Source: Streptococcus oralis (GTDB lineage: Bacteria; Bacillota; Bacilli; Lactobacillales; Streptococcaceae). From it: a DNA stretch of 64,000 nucleotides. The position numbers and the translations under genes are program-made. Below, piece by piece: positions 10,107 to 19,683 of this stretch (positions are counted from its first letter, which is position 1; every line of letters starts with the position of its first letter). The notes under the pieces were generated by a model, which made no database searches, was not told the DNA's origin, and saw nothing but the letters and a program-made list of their open reading frames with translations. The stretch lies in the NCBI RefSeq assembly GCF_021497945.1, contig NZ_CP046524.1:407501-471500 (forward strand). Direction: 5' to 3'.

Positions 10107-11300
10107 TTGAAATCAATTGGATTACTGGATAAGATAAGAGGGCTTTCGAAAAAAGATTTCTTTTTGTATTTGATGATCATAAGTATCTTTTTACCTTTTT
10201 ATTTGTTCTTAGCCCTCTTTGCTTTATATTTGATAGGTTTACTTGTTACTGGGGAGATGAAGGGAATTATTAAAGGATTGGCCAAACATCCTGTACTTCT
10301 CTTTTTTATTGCCTACAGTAGTATCATCTCTATCGTCGCCAAGAACTGGCTTGGATTGGTTGCATCTTTACTGATGTTTCTCTTCCTCATTTTCTTTAGT
10401 TTTTACCAGAAACGTCTGACGCATGCTTTCTTTCGACTGATTCTGCAGACAATCTTGTTTGGTAGTGTGCTCTCTGCGGCTTTTGCTACTTTGGAGCATT
10501 TTCAAATTGTAAAGAAATTTAACTACGCCTTTCTTTCGCCCAATATGCAAGTATGGCACCAAAACCGTGCAGAGGTCACCTTCTTTAATCCTAACTACTA
10601 TGGGATTATCTGTTGCTTCTGTATCATGATAGCTTTTTATCTCTTTACAACGACGAAGTTAAGATGGTTAAAAATCTTTTGTGTGCTAGCAGGTTTTGTG
10701 AATCTATTTGGTTTGAATTTTACGCAAAATAGGACGGCCTTTCCTGCCATCATTGCTGGTGCAATCATTTATCTTTTTACAACCATTAAAAACTGGCGTG
10801 CCTTCTGGCTCAGTATTGGAGTTTTCGGGATTGGACTTTGTTTCCTCTTCTCAAGCGATTTGGGAGTCCGTATGGGAACGCTAGATTCTTCAATGGAGGA
10901 GCGTGTTTCAATTTGGAATGCGGGTATGACTTTGTTTAAACAAAATCCGATCTGGGGCGAGGGACCACTGACCTATATGAATTCTTATCCGAGAATTCAT
11001 GCACCTTACCACGAGCACGCGCATAGTCTTTACATCGATACTATTTTAAGTTATGGTTTGATTGGAACCATTCTTCTATCCATTTCTTCGGTTATCCCGG
11101 TTCACATGATGATGGATATGAGTCAGGAGTCTGGTAAACGACCAATTATCGGTCTTTATCTCTCCTTCCTTACAGTAGTCGCTGTACATGGAATTTTTGA
11201 CTTGGCTCTCTTCTGGATACAGTCAGGATTCATCTTCTTGCTGGTTATGTGCAGTCTACCACTGGAACATCGAACACTGGTGTCCGAAATGACAGATTAA
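10107..11300 (+). CDS. tacL: Lipoteichoic acid ligase TacL (formerly RafX), O-antigen-ligase fold
   Basis: A polytopic membrane protein of the Wzy/O-antigen ligase family. The C-terminal third has the family's extracellular loop with HEHAHSLYIDTILSYGLIG and the WGEGPLTYM motif. Immediately after gtfA, this position is that of pneumococcal rafX, shown to be TacL, which transfers teichoic acid chains onto the glycolipid anchor. I choose the TTG at 10107 (397 residues; AAAGGA 7 bases upstream). The frame is open from ATG 10029, but that ATG has no ribosome site and the stretch contains promoter-like sequence. The identity rests on synteny plus fold. Confidence 0.82.
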   Translation: MKSIGLLDKIRGLSKKDFFLYLMIISIFLPFYLFLALFALYLIGLLVTGEMKGIIKGLAKHPVLLFFIAYSSIISIVAKNWLGLVASLLMFLFLIFFSFYQKRLTHAFFRLILQTILFGSVLSAAFATLEHFQIVKKFNYAFLSPNMQVWHQNRAEVTFFNPNYYGIICCFCIMIAFYLFTTTKLRWLKIFCVLAGFVNLFGLNFTQNRTAFPAIIAGAIIYLFTTIKNWRAFWLSIGVFGIGLCFLFSSDLGVRMGTLDSSMEERVSIWNAGMTLFKQNPIWGEGPLTYMNSYPRIHAPYHEHAHSLYIDTILSYGLIGTILLSISSVIPVHMMMDMSQESGKRPIIGLYLSFLTVVAVHGIFDLALFWIQSGFIFLLVMCSLPLEHRTLVSEMTD

Positions 11301-11315
11301 GTTGATCAAGATTAG

Positions 11316-11347
11316 AGATCTTCTACTTTAGGTAGGAGGTCTTTTTT
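11316..11347 (+). terminator. Terminator after tacL
   Basis: AGATCTTCTAC and GTAGGAGGTCT pair around a short loop, followed by six T. Located 15 bases after the tacL stop. Confidence 0.85.
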
Positions 11348-11378
11348 GTTGGTAGAAATTATTTCCAAGTCGAAATAG

Positions 11379-11407
11379 TTGACAGATGGAACGACAGGTG
11401 TTACAAT
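11379..11407 (+). promoter_or_regulatory. Promoter of the marR-egtVU unit
   Basis: TTGACA and TACAAT are separated by 17 bases, a near-consensus vegetative promoter, 37 bases before the marR ATG. Confidence 0.8.
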
Positions 11408-11443
11408 AAAAACAATTCGATATAGAAATAAAATGGAGAGGTC

Positions 11444-11887
11444 ATGAAAGATAGTCATTTAGTTGCCCATCATATTCGTTTGCTGAATGGGCGGATTTTT
11501 CAAAAGTTACTGAGTCAGGATCCGGAGGCTCTTTATCGAAGTGAGCAGGGCAAGATTCTCACTGTTTTATGGAATAGTGAAACTGGATGTGCAACTGCGA
11601 CAGATATTGCGCTGGCGACTGGTCTCACCAACAATACGCTCACAACCATGATAAAGAAACTTGAGGAGCAAAACCTGGTTACCATCAGTCCATGTGGAAT
11701 AGACAAGAGAAAGAAGTATGTCGTTTTGACTGAACTTGGTTCGTCCCAGAAAGAAGTTGGCTATCGTGTTAGTCAAAAGTTGGATGCAATTTTTTATAAA
11801 GGATTCACTGAGGAAGAAATTCGTCAGTTTGAAGCCTTTCAAGAAAGAATTTTGGCTAATCTGAAAGAGGAGGAAAATGGGGTTTAG
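11444..11887 (+). CDS. MarR-family regulator upstream of egtVU
   Basis: A 147-residue winged-helix MarR regulator. The recognition part is visible in ATDIALATGLTNNTLTTMIKKLEEQNLV (read around residues 45-75), followed by the beta-wing (DKRKKYVVLTELG). The ribosome site GGAGAGG precedes ATG. It lies 72 bases ahead of the ATPase gene egtV and probably controls it; a short inverted repeat between them is a candidate operator. The signal it senses is unknown from sequence. Confidence 0.85.
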   Translation: MKDSHLVAHHIRLLNGRIFQKLLSQDPEALYRSEQGKILTVLWNSETGCATATDIALATGLTNNTLTTMIKKLEEQNLVTISPCGIDKRKKYVVLTELGSSQKEVGYRVSQKLDAIFYKGFTEEEIRQFEAFQERILANLKEEENGV

Positions 11888-11920
11888 AATGGGGTAAATT
11901 AGTTATTAAAAGTTTGGTAA

Positions 11921-11934
11921 CTTGACCAATCAAG
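11921..11934. promoter_or_regulatory. Inverted repeat before egtV (candidate MarR operator)
   Basis: CTTGA-CCAA-TCAAG is a perfect 5-bp inverted repeat located 26 bases before the egtV start. MarR proteins bind such short palindromes. Binding is inferred, not shown. Confidence 0.35.
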
Positions 11935-11959
11935 GGAAGTTTTAAATTGAGGACAAAGA

Positions 11960-14201
<2,242 letters not shown>

Positions 14202-14260
14202 TGGGGCAGAGACTTTAAACATACTGAACTCAACTCCCTTAAACAACTAGATAAAAGAAT

Positions 14261-14287
14261 GCTCAGACAATTTCGTCTGGGCTTTTT
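14261..14287 (+). terminator. Terminator after egtU
   Basis: GCTCAGAC and GTCTGGGC form an 8-bp stem with one G-T pair around a 6-base loop, followed by five T. Located 60 bases after the egtU stop. Confidence 0.85.
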
Positions 14288-14372
14288 GGGTGTCAGAATT
14301 AATGATTTTCATTTTTAAATGGAAAATAAGAGGAAATTTTTAGGATTTTCTAAAATTTTACTGTAAATACAC

Positions 14373-14400
14373 TTGACTATTCAGAAATTAGGTGTATAAT
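14373..14400 (+). promoter_or_regulatory. Promoter driving the ECF operon leader
   Basis: TTGACT and a perfect TATAAT are 16 bases apart. The surrounding DNA is AT-rich like the host chromosome, unlike the ECF genes that follow. It may therefore be the original promoter of pnuC, now reading into the inserted genes. Confidence 0.75.
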
Positions 14401-14406
14401 GTGTTG

Positions 14407-14550
14407 TGAACTACTTAACAAATAAAGATTTCCAGCTCATGTCGACTAAGGATGGAAATCTTGTGTATAGACAGTTCAGTAGATATATAATAGAGCGTTG
14501 CGTCCGAAAGTCTATCCAGACACGGCTCTTTAAAAACAAAAGGAGAAGAT
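14407..14550 (+). promoter_or_regulatory. Structured 5' leader of the ECF operon, possible riboswitch
   Basis: The ~145-base leader contains three helices: an outer 6-bp helix (TGAACT 14407-14412 with AGTTCA 14473-14478) enclosing a perfect 10-bp hairpin (AAGATTTCCA 14425-14434 with TGGAAATCTT 14453-14462, 18-base loop), and a second domain where AGAG/CTCT, CCG/CGG and GTCT/AGAC (14492-14529) stack into one arm just before the AGGAG ribosome site. It has no T run, so control of translation would be more likely than termination. I could not match it to the purine, TPP, preQ1, THF, T-box or SAM classes by their core motifs. Confidence 0.45.
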
Positions 14551-14551
14551 T

Positions 14552-15154
14552 ATGAAAACAGAACCGATTCATCGTACCAGTATGTGGAAATTTAAGTTAA
14601 GTGCTGCCACCATGACTTTGATTCCCGCTGCCGTGGGGATTAACTATGTTGCCAAAGCATTGGCGGAGGGGTTAAAGTTGCCCGTTTGGCTGGGGTCTTT
14701 GGGAACCTTTCTTACCAGCATGTTGGCTGGGCCGGTTGCCGGTGCCATTAGTGGTTTCATCAACAACGTGATCTATGGGCTGACCTTATCGCCAATTTCA
14801 ACCGTGTATGCGATTACCAGCATCGGAATTGGGATTGCTGTCGGAGTTTTGCACGCCAATGGGTGGTTCTCGTCAGCGCGACGAGTATTTGTTTCTGCTA
14901 TTATTATTGCCATCGTTTCAGCTGTCATTTCAACGCCGCTCAATGTCATCTTTTGGGGTGGTCAGACCGGTATCGCTTGGGGTGACTCATTGTTTGCGGT
15001 AATGGTCGCCAATCATGCACCAGTGTGGCTGGCCTCATTTACCGATGAGTTTGTCTTGGATATTTTGGATAAAGTCTGCGTGGCCTACCTGGCATTCTTC
15101 ATCTATCGTCAGCTGCCGAAGCGGATGGTGCACTTCTTTAGCGATGATAAATGA
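14552..15154 (+). CDS. ECF transporter S component (substrate unknown)
   Basis: A 200-residue very hydrophobic protein with five to six membrane helices. The central glycine/asparagine-rich segment around residues 50-75 (SMLAGPVAGAISGFINN) is typical of ECF vitamin/nutrient-binding subunits. It heads an S-T-A-A' set with its own energising module (group I arrangement), and its stop overlaps the next start (ATGA). AGGAG lies 6 bases before ATG. The substrate cannot be told from the sequence. Base composition is visibly richer in G and C than the flanking genes and codons such as CCG and GCC are frequent, pointing to transfer from a lactobacillus-like donor. Confidence 0.78.
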   Translation: MKTEPIHRTSMWKFKLSAATMTLIPAAVGINYVAKALAEGLKLPVWLGSLGTFLTSMLAGPVAGAISGFINNVIYGLTLSPISTVYAITSIGIGIAVGVLHANGWFSSARRVFVSAIIIAIVSAVISTPLNVIFWGGQTGIAWGDSLFAVMVANHAPVWLASFTDEFVLDILDKVCVAYLAFFIYRQLPKRMVHFFSDDK

Positions 15155-15945
15155 TGACTGATAAAACATTGATTTCTGGAGCGCCACGGGTCAAGCTCAA
15201 GTGGTACCAGGTGATCGATCCGATTACTAAGCTCTTGTTCATCTTGGACATGACGTTGTTGAGCTTTGCCAGTATGAATTTATTGCTTCAGGCCGGATTA
15301 ATTCTTGTCGCAACACTGCTATTGTTATTTTCCAAATTGAGTTCTACCACCTTTAAGGCGCTGGGATTCAGCCTGTTTCTGATTTGCACCATGCTGATCA
15401 TCCAAGGGTTATTTTACAGTCGGAATCAAACTGTGCTGTTTTCTGTGCTTGGGGTGTCGTTCTACAAAGAAGGCCTGATTTACGCCACCACTCTGGGTTG
15501 TCGAGTATTGGTGATTATTTTGACCAGTGGCTTTTTTATGGTGACCACGAGTATTTCAGAAAACGCGGCCTATTTGGAACTGTCCGGATTGTCTTATAAA
15601 ACCGTCTACGTTCTGATGTCGGTGTGTTATATTTTGCCGGAAATGATGCGCAATATGCGGAAAATCCAGCAGGCACAAAAAGTTCGCGGAACCAATCCGC
15701 AAAAAACGTTGATTCAGAAATTAAAGTCAGTCCTGCCGGTTCTAATTCCATTGGTGATTAAGACCTTGGATCAATCGATGACGCGGTCGATTTCTCTCCA
15801 ACTGAGAGGTTTTGATAATCTCAACCGGACTGTCAGAACCTCCCAGCGCGTGTATCGCCTGTCGCGGACGCTGCACATTGGTCTGACTGGATTGGCAATT
15901 TTATTGATTGGGTGGAAGATATGGACGAAGATAAACGGATTGTAA
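15151..15945 (+). CDS. ecfT: ECF transporter T component (EcfT-like)
   Basis: A 264-residue membrane scaffold with an N-terminal helix bundle and two long coupling helices. The coupling motifs are present in variant form: KVRGTN (~residue 178) and QLRGFDN (~215) in place of the usual Ala-Arg-Gly. These grip the two ATPases. It overlaps the S gene by 4 bases and the next ATPase by about 25 bases, so the four genes are one transcript. Two adjacent ATGs at 15151 and 15154 could both serve as start. Confidence 0.83.
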   Translation: MMTDKTLISGAPRVKLKWYQVIDPITKLLFILDMTLLSFASMNLLLQAGLILVATLLLLFSKLSSTTFKALGFSLFLICTMLIIQGLFYSRNQTVLFSVLGVSFYKEGLIYATTLGCRVLVIILTSGFFMVTTSISENAAYLELSGLSYKTVYVLMSVCYILPEMMRNMRKIQQAQKVRGTNPQKTLIQKLKSVLPVLIPLVIKTLDQSMTRSISLQLRGFDNLNRTVRTSQRVYRLSRTLHIGLTGLAILLIGWKIWTKINGL

Positions 15946-16757
15946 TTGAAAATTTGACCACCCGTTATCCGGGTACTGAGCAACCACAACTGCGTCAGAT
16001 TGACGCGGAGGTTCATACCGGCCAGGTGGTTGGGATTATCGGGAATAGCCACTCCGGCAAATCGACTTTGTGCCGTGTGCTGGCAGGGGTCATTCCCAAA
16101 ATTGTGTCTGCTGAGATTGAGGGCGATTGGCACATGTTTGGCCAGCGAGTGTCTGACAATTGGCCCGTTTATAATGCCATGAATGGAGTTGTACTGCAAA
16201 ATCCAGCTGGCCAACTAAGCGGGTTGGCAGACACGGTTGCCGATGAAATCGCCTTTGACTTGATTAATCAGGGAATGACTGAAGGACTGATTCAAAAACG
16301 GGTTGAAGAAGTTGCCACGCAAATGGGGCTGATTGAACAGCTGAATTTGCGTCCCGAGAGCCTTTCCGGTGGTCAGATCCAGCGGTTGGCAATTGCCACG
16401 GCGATTGTGGCTAATCCGGCTGTTTTGATTATGGATGATCCGACCAGTGAGATGGATCCCCTTGGCCGCCGGCAATTTTTCCAATGGCTGGCCCAAGTCA
16501 AAGAGACGACTGTCTTCATTGTCACCAGTGAAATTGACGATTTGTGCGAAGTCGCCGACGTTGTGTGGGTGCTGCACGAGGGTCAAATGGTAGCCCAGGG
16601 CAGGCCGGGTGAGGTGTTTAATCATTTGGCAGCTGACTGGCAGATTCCAGCCCCGACAATCCAGCAACTTGCTCAAAAAATGGATTGGCACTTGGCTGAT
16701 GGCCGGTATCCGGTGAATTACGCTGATCTGAAGGAGGTTCGTTATGTCCACAATTGA
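15921..16757 (+). CDS. ECF transporter ATPase 1, catalytically degenerate nucleotide site
   Basis: A 278-residue ABC ATPase (EcfA type). Walker A is GNSHSGKST (~40), the Q-loop VLQNPAGQL, and the signature a canonical LSGGQIQR (~148). However, Walker B reads VLIMDDP, with Asp in place of the catalytic Glu, and the H-switch reads TSEID in place of THD, so its own ATP site should hydrolyse poorly. ATG 15921 is chosen (GGTGG upstream); an upstream GTG at 15912 is possible. It ends inside the start of the second ATPase (14-base overlap). Confidence 0.85.
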   Translation: MDEDKRIVIENLTTRYPGTEQPQLRQIDAEVHTGQVVGIIGNSHSGKSTLCRVLAGVIPKIVSAEIEGDWHMFGQRVSDNWPVYNAMNGVVLQNPAGQLSGLADTVADEIAFDLINQGMTEGLIQKRVEEVATQMGLIEQLNLRPESLSGGQIQRLAIATAIVANPAVLIMDDPTSEMDPLGRRQFFQWLAQVKETTVFIVTSEIDDLCEVADVVWVLHEGQMVAQGRPGEVFNHLAADWQIPAPTIQQLAQKMDWHLADGRYPVNYADLKEVRYVHN

Positions 16758-17544
16758 ACTGAGCCACCTGACGTTCACTTATCCGGAACGGTCCTTTAGC
16801 TTGGATGTTGAAGACAAACACTTCGCCGATCCGATGGTGGCGATTGTCGGCCAAAATGGTGCCGGCAAATCAACGCTCTTCAAATTGTTGACGGGCTTGC
16901 TGACACCACAAACCGGTGTGATTAAGATCGATGGAGAAAATTTTAATGATCTTAAACCAGTCGAAAAGTTATTGAAGGTTGGGATTACTTTTCAGAATCC
17001 TGACGATCAGCTTTTCAACCCGACCGTTCAACGAGAGGTGGAGTGGAATGTCGCGCAGGTCATGGATGACCACGACACGATTACGAGGCGGGCTTTAGCG
17101 GCTCTAAAAAGAGTTGGCTTGGATGATAAAACAGCTGAAAGTCCATATGACCTGTCATTGTCGGAACGCAAGCTGTTGAGCGTTGCCACAGTTTTGGCAG
17201 TGGATCCGGCGATTTATTTATTTGATGAGCCGATGATGTCGCTTGATTGGGAAAGCCGGCGCAAGTTGACCGCAATTTTCCATCAGTTGGCTGATTCGGG
17301 CCACCAAGTTGTGACCATCACCCATGACATGGATTGGGTCGCCGCCGAGTTTGAGTCGGTGTATGTTATGGAACACGGGAAGTTTGGCTTCGCCGGCAGT
17401 CCACGGGAATTGTTCAGCAATCACGAACTTGTCCAGCGAGTGGGATTACTACCACCGCGGATTATGGACATAGCGGAGTCGCTGGGTGATTCACAGACAT
17501 ATTTATCGGTTAATGATTATTGCCAGAAAAATCGAGATGTATAG
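16744..17544 (+). CDS. ECF transporter ATPase 2, with degenerate signature motif
   Basis: A 266-residue ABC ATPase. Walker A GQNGAGKST (~37-45), Q-loop TFQNPDDQL, Walker B IYLFDEP with catalytic Glu, and H-switch THDMDW are all intact. The signature is LSLSERK instead of LSGGQ. With ATPase 1, which has a good signature but a faulty Walker B and switch, it makes one complete composite site and one dead site. AAGGAGG precedes ATG by 6 bases. Last gene of the operon, followed by a long hairpin. Confidence 0.85.
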   Translation: MSTIELSHLTFTYPERSFSLDVEDKHFADPMVAIVGQNGAGKSTLFKLLTGLLTPQTGVIKIDGENFNDLKPVEKLLKVGITFQNPDDQLFNPTVQREVEWNVAQVMDDHDTITRRALAALKRVGLDDKTAESPYDLSLSERKLLSVATVLAVDPAIYLFDEPMMSLDWESRRKLTAIFHQLADSGHQVVTITHDMDWVAAEFESVYVMEHGKFGFAGSPRELFSNHELVQRVGLLPPRIMDIAESLGDSQTYLSVNDYCQKNRDV

Positions 17545-17545
17545 A

Positions 17546-17621
17546 AAAAGTCACCTCTGCGGGTTTTCCAGGTTGAAGGATTAACTTCAGCTTCTGGCAA
17601 GAACTCACATGGGTGACTTTT
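17546..17621 (+). terminator. Long hairpin after the ECF operon
   Basis: AAAAGTCACC and GGTGACTTTT form a perfect 10-bp outer stem; the interior can pair further (CCAG near 17569 with CTGG near 17596). It starts 2 bases after the last stop. It probably acts as terminator in either direction and seems to have travelled with the operon. Confidence 0.6.
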
Positions 17622-17625
17622 GTGT

Positions 17626-17754
17626 TTAATAACGTTTCATGATCATCGGGTGCTTCCTCAGATCACTCGGTTTGATTTTACTTTGTTTCATGGTCATAAT
17701 CATATACCATTTCTTTTGGATTTTTTGTTTGACTAATACAAAATAGGTCTTCAT
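17626..17754 (-). other. Short open frame of plasmid origin, doubtful
   Basis: A 42-codon frame, Lys- and Met-rich, without a clear ribosome site. It lies between the ECF terminator and the hsdS stub in an AT-richer plasmid-like segment. I do not recognise it; it may be non-coding debris. Confidence 0.2.
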
Positions 17755-17768
17755 AGGTCTTCGCATTT

Positions 17769-17930
17769 TTAGCGCCCATTAGGATCATCAGTATAATTTT
17801 CTGAATTAGGAGACTGTCCCATCACTATTCGAACTTCGTCTCCCAACTTACGCTGTTCCCATTCATCCGTGAATCCTTTAAATCGCAATTCTGGAACTTT
17901 CTTTTTAACTGAATCATCTATTTTCGCCAT
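17769..17930 (-). pseudogene. hsdS: 5' stub of a type I restriction specificity gene (hsdS)
   Basis: Fifty-three codons reading MAKIDDSVKKKVPELRFKGF, then TDEWEQRKLGD and MGQSPNSENY, the hallmark N-terminus of HsdS subunits carried by lactic acid bacterial plasmids. The frame ends at TAA 17769-17771, right after the target-recognition domain begins; a full HsdS has about 400 residues. On such plasmids hsdS follows repB-repX, exactly the order seen here on the minus strand. Non-functional remnant. Confidence 0.75.
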
Positions 17931-17964
17931 AGTCCCCACCATTTTATTGGTTTTTCTTGTTCTT

Positions 17965-18414
17965 CTATCCTTTTTGATCTTTGATTTGTTCCTGTAAATT
18001 TTCCAACTTCTCTTTAAGAGCGTTCACTTCATCTTTATATTGATTGTCTAAGTGTTTGAATTCTGTTTCCTGTGAGGGCATTTTGAGGGCTTTTAAGTTA
18101 TCATTTTCCGCCTTGTATTCTTCTAGCAACTTTTTATCTTGCAAGGCTAATCGTTGTTACTGGTCTAACAAATTAGTTAGTTTTTCTATTTGTTGGTCTT
18201 TGCTACTTATTTGTTGGTCTTTGGTATTTGATTTGCTACTACTTTCTACTTTACCTAAAATTATTTTTTCTGCTTTAGAATTTATTAGATTAGCCCCATT
18301 GGAACTTTTAAGCTGTAATTCTTTTGGTAACCTTTGGTAGTGATATTGAATATTTTGTTTTGTAACACTCAACTCATCCGCCAGCTCTTTGATCGTTTTT
18401 AAGTCTTCACTCAT
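17965..18414 (-). pseudogene. Plasmid replication-associated RepX/DUF536 gene, split by a stop
   Basis: The N-terminal part (TIKELADELSVTKQNIQYHY) is a helix-turn-helix typical of DUF536 proteins, the second gene after repB in theta-type lactococcal/lactobacillus plasmids. The middle and end form a Lys/Glu/Gln-rich coiled coil. A TAA at 18157-18159 (probably a former CAA) splits the frame; the same frame then continues 63 more codons to TAG 17965-17967 (LEEYKAENDNLKALKMPSQE and onward). It overlaps the upstream gene by 8 bases (18407-18414), the ordinary repB-repX junction. Confidence 0.72.
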
Positions 18415-18805
18415 GGTTTAAGTCCTGCCTTTTAACCGTTGGTAGATATTGTTCAATGGCTTTTTTGAGGTAGCGTGCGATATTATGCTTAGAATATTCT
18501 TCACGTCTGCTGGCAACATAAGACAAGTGGTCTTTAACACTATTTAGCCCTCTTAATTCTTTCAGTTCGTCATAGAGGGGGTAAACATGGACTTGCAATC
18601 CTGCCATGATTTTTGTATCTTGCATTTCAAACGGACTTAGCAACATATTTTCTAGTAATAGCGTGGTGTACTTGCTTTTCATTGCTTCAATAGCTAGCTT
18701 ATCTTCGGTTTCTGCTTTGCGTGCTTTATCTTCTTGATAGGCGGTATCTTCTAACTTATAGCTGTTATCGTCTGCTCGACGTTTCTTTCGTAACCAGATA
18801 TCCAA
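18407..18805 (-). pseudogene. C-terminal part of a plasmid replication initiator fused to transposase codons
   Basis: A 132-codon chimera. The first nine codons (MDIWLRKKR) are internal transposase sequence of the IS6 family; from about 18778 downward the protein changes to a charged helical sequence ending QYLPTVKRQDLNHE, which overlaps the repX start as a plasmid repB gene would. I read it as the last ~120 residues of a Rep_3-type initiator, joined to the IS fragment by deletion. The initiator assignment rests on position next to repX; the fusion point is directly visible. Confidence 0.6.
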
Positions 18806-19138
18806 TGTTAAACCGTCCGCATCAATCGCTCGATAGAGATAATGCTAACGCCCCTTAATTTTGATATAGGTTTCATCCATTTTCCACGAATAGAAGGACT
18901 GTTTATTTTTCTTTTTCCAGAGATGATAGAGGATTTTACTGTATTCTTGAACCCACCGATAAATCGTAGTGTGACAAACATTTATTCCACGGTCATAAAG
19001 CAATTCCTGAACTTCACGATAGCTCAGATTGTAACGTAGGTAATAACCAACAGCGACAATGATGACGTCTTGTTGGAATTGTTTGCCTTTAAAATGATTC
19101 ATCTCTCAAGCCTTACTAACCTTTTTTCTGCTCTTTGA
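18779..19138 (-). mobile_element. IS6-family (ISS1/IS1216-like) transposase fragment
   Basis: The minus strand encodes MNHFKGKQF, then HTTIYRWVQEYSKILYHLW and SFYSWKMDETYIKIKGR, the N-terminal helix-turn-helix and first catalytic Asp region of IS6 transposases. At 18845-18847 a TAG replaces the Trp of the usual GRWHYLYRAIDADG, and the same frame continues to LRKKR at 18779 before switching to plasmid sequence. So about 107 of ~226 codons remain. The usual terminal repeat (GGTTCTGTTGCAAAG) is not seen upstream of the start, so the element is truncated at both ends. Confidence 0.82.
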
Positions 19139-19648
19139 GAAGCTGAAGGTCGTGCTAGTAACTACCTTTTTGGTTTGATTAACTCTGTTATTTACCTTAT
19201 CTTGGCTTTGCAGAAAGGCTTTTATGGTGAGGTGCTGACGACACTTTACTTTACGGTCATGCAGCCAATTGGACTTCTAGTTTGGATCTACCAAGCACAG
19301 TTCAAGAAAGAAAAGCAAGAGTTTGTCGCGCGTAAACTGGACGGTAAAGGTTGGACCAAGTATCTTTCCATTAGTGTTCTTTGGTGGTTGGCCTTTGGAT
19401 TCATTTATCAGTCTATCGGAGCCAATCGTCCTTATCGCGATTCCATCACCGATGCGACCAATGGGGTTGGGCAAATCCTCATGACAGCTGTTTACCGTGA
19501 GCAATGGATATTCTGGGCAGCTACCAATGTCTTTTCAATCTATCTCTGGTGGGGAGAAAGCCTGCAAATCCAAGGAAAATACCTGATTTACTTGATCAAT
19601 AGTCTAGTTGGGTGGTATCAGTGGAGCAAGGCTGCAAAGAGTGCTTAA
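19139..19648 (+). pseudogene. pnuC: pnuC (nicotinamide riboside transporter) lacking its N-terminal part
   Basis: In frame from 19139 the sequence reads AEGRASNYLFGLINSVIYL and continues through the PnuC helices to WGESLQIQGKYLIYLINS and the C-terminus. About 168 residues remain of a family length near 255, so roughly the first third, including early helices, is gone; an in-frame TGA stands at 19136. The break coincides with the IS6/plasmid junction. In relatives pnuC follows the egtUV genes directly, so the whole 4.6 kb island lies within this former gene or between it and its promoter. Not expected to work. Confidence 0.82.
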
Positions 19649-19654
19649 AAAAGT

Positions 19655-19680
19655 AAAAAAGGATCAGATGATCCTTTTTT
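19655..19680. terminator. Bidirectional terminator after pnuC remnant
   Basis: AAAAAAGGATCA-GA-TGATCCTTTTTT is a 12-bp perfect palindrome with T runs on both strands, between the pnuC remnant and the converging small membrane gene. Confidence 0.88.
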
Positions 19681-19683
19681 GTG

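Noticed and set aside
14401..14551. NAD+-II (pnuC motif) riboswitch
   Set aside because: The leader is in the right place for pnuC, but I could not find the expected conserved core, so I do not name it.
15771..17424. Several long minus-strand open frames opposite the ECF ATPases
   Set aside because: They mirror the GC-richer codons of the real genes, lack ribosome sites and have no recognisable motifs.
14300..19140. Prophage
   Set aside because: No capsid, portal, terminase or integrase genes; the content is transporter plus plasmid replication and IS remnants.
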